This document shows positions 49,293 to 50,147 of a stretch of DNA of 50,147 nucleotides, in pieces. The translations under genes were made by a program, and so were the position numbers. How positions within the stretch are numbered: position 1 is the stretch's first letter; every line of letters starts with the position of its first letter. The notes below the pieces were generated by a model. The model saw only the letters and a program-made list of their open reading frames with translations, was not told the origin of the DNA and did not search any database. Source of the DNA: an uncultured Bacilli bacterium (GTDB taxonomy: Bacteria; Bacillota_I; Bacilli_A; RF39; UBA660); contig CANROB010000009.1 in assembly GCA_947632115.1 (NCBI GenBank), positions 1 through 50,147 of the forward strand, read 5' to 3'.

Positions 49293-50039
49293 CTAATCCC
49301 AAATAGTAATACAATCTACTAAATCTGATGATAATTCACGAATATCCTCTAATCGGTCTGCTCCCCAATTTAGTACTGTATTTTTCGTCTCTACTACAGC
49401 ATCACCAATATTATCCATCAGTTCTTCTCTTTTTTCGTTTACATCCGTAAGCGTATCCTTAGCAACATCCATGAAATCAACAACACCTGCTGAGAGTGTG
49501 CCTGCCGCTTGTGGGAAATCATCTTCCAAATAACTAGCAGCTCCAAAAGAAAGAGCCGTAGAAGTTCTAGCTAAAAGACCAATATCTAATAAATCACATA
49601 TATCATTAAAAGCATTTAAAATTTCTGTAGTATCCCTAGATTCCGTTTTAGAAAGTGTCGTAATTTCCTCCAAACAATCTAACGTAGAATCTAAATCAAA
49701 AAATAAATTAGGAATTCTTCGCTCAATCGCTCTTGCTGAAATATAAACATTCTTTTTTCTTAATAAATCCGATAAATAACTAGGCAGTTCTGGGCAGATA
49801 TTTAAAACTGCCTCTTGCATTTTTTCTCCCCGACTTAAACTTTCTTCTAAGGAATCCTTATAAAATTTTTTCACATTTTCATCCTGAAAATTAAATTTTA
49901 ATCCTAATGATTCCTCATATTCTTCATATTCCCCATTAGAACTTCCTTGCAAAGCATTTAATGAGGAATCAGGAGAAGTAGGTTTTGAGGTCTTAACTTT
50001 AGAAGTTTGAAATTTTCCAGAATCGGCATTAAAGTTCAT
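49293..50039 (-). CDS. Hypothetical protein, possible partner of DUF4176
   Basis: 248 residues, no signal peptide. Residues 1-45 are Ser/Thr/Lys-rich and probably disordered. An acidic segment (EYEEYEESLGLKF) and a helical body (about 50-180) follow, then a small-residue-rich helix (ALSFGAASYLEDDFPQAAGTL) and an amphipathic helix (VDFMDVAKDTLTDVNEKREELMDNIGDAV). The soluble, helical form and the DUF4176 neighbour are compatible with a secretion-related protein, but I recognise no family. ATG with AAGGATGATTAG. First gene of the operon. Confidence 0.7.
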   Translation of the reverse strand: MNFNADSGKFQTSKVKTSKPTSPDSSLNALQGSSNGEYEEYEESLGLKFNFQDENVKKFYKDSLEESLSRGEKMQEAVLNICPELPSYLSDLLRKKNVYISARAIERRIPNLFFDLDSTLDCLEEITTLSKTESRDTTEILNAFNDICDLLDIGLLARTSTALSFGAASYLEDDFPQAAGTLSAGVVDFMDVAKDTLTDVNEKREELMDNIGDAVVETKNTVLNWGADRLEDIRELSSDLVDCITIWD

Positions 50040-50075
50040 CTAATCATCCTTCCCATCATCATTTTTTCTGAATTT

Positions 50076-50092
50076 ATTATACCACGTATAAT
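50076..50092. promoter_or_regulatory. Palindromic double -10 at the start of the rmuC operon
   Basis: ATTATAC-CAC-GTATAAT is a perfect 7-bp inverted repeat. Read on the minus strand it gives TGG-TATAAT (50076-50084), the likely extended -10 for the gene at 50039. Read on the plus strand it gives TATAAT at 50087-50092, pointing out of the window. It could be an operator, a bidirectional promoter, or both. Confidence 0.5.
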
Positions 50093-50147
50093 ACTGATTA
50101 GTAAATTGATGAAGTTGCAAATCATTGATTTATTAGTATAATAATTT

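Overview
The window is AT-rich, gene-dense DNA from a low-GC Gram-positive (Bacillota) chromosome. Ribosome-binding sites are strong AGGAGG/GGTGA types, promoters are TTGNNN-N17-TATAAT with many extended -10 (TGN) elements, and genes end in compact hairpin-plus-T terminators. TGA is used as a stop (for example at 24199 and 39037), so this is not a Mycoplasma-type recoded genome. Sporulation genes (gpr, gerQ, yabP, a yabQ-like gene) together with spoVG, an N-domain-less ClpB and short versions of several proteins suggest a spore-forming Bacilli lineage near the Erysipelotrichia/Mollicutes branch, as in uncultured gut clades. That placement is inference. No transposase, integrase, CRISPR array, rRNA or tRNA gene was seen. 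No gene-free stretch exceeds about 300 bases.

Layout, mostly minus strand. 0.1-1.9 kb: der and a coupled membrane-anchored protein. 1.9-4.8 kb: five type IV prepilin-like genes in tandem, each with its own promoter and terminator; four are near-copies in an approximately 0.6-kb repeat. 4.9-8.0 kb: gpr, rpsT, a transglutaminase-like protein and an HExxH protein. 8.1-12.4 kb: rimP-nusA-ylxR-infB-rbfA operon with a truncated RimP and a leader hairpin. 12.5-13.2 kb: CPBP membrane protease. 13.3-19.6 kb: probable seven-gene operon pssA-psd-hydrolase-queA-peptidase-F420 ligase-like-miaA. 19.6-21.2 kb: ruvAB. 21.2-25.6 kb: small membrane protein and a four-gene family of membrane proteins with Tim44-like domains and zinc ribbons, one member split in two. 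25.6-27.8 kb: clpB under CIRCE/HrcA control. 27.9-29.4 kb: infC-rpmI-rplT with an L20-type attenuator leader, an apparent AUA start for infC and an extended L20. 29.4-33.8 kb: PrsW-like protease, gap, nucleoside kinase, clpP. 33.8-37.3 kb: coiled-coil protein, greA, two U32 (TrhP-like) genes and a small pilin-like membrane protein. 37.4-39.7 kb: gerQ, lemA, divIC-yabQ-yabP and spoVG, with SigE-like promoters for gerQ and yabP. 39.7-44.6 kb: rnr-capA-capA-smpB. 44.6-47.3 kb: two large secreted proteins with diverged Cys-rich ectodomains and an almost identical C-terminal two-helix module that is also present at 36814-37311. 47.3-50.1 kb: operon of an unknown protein, a DUF4176 protein, rmuC and a DUF2238-like membrane protein.

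Most of the window is housekeeping: translation, tRNA modification, phospholipid synthesis, proteostasis and sporulation. The less familiar material is surface and envelope biology: the pilin array, the Tim44/zinc-ribbon family, and the three proteins sharing a two-helix pilin-like module. All identifications come from reading motifs and gene order by eye; no database search was run.
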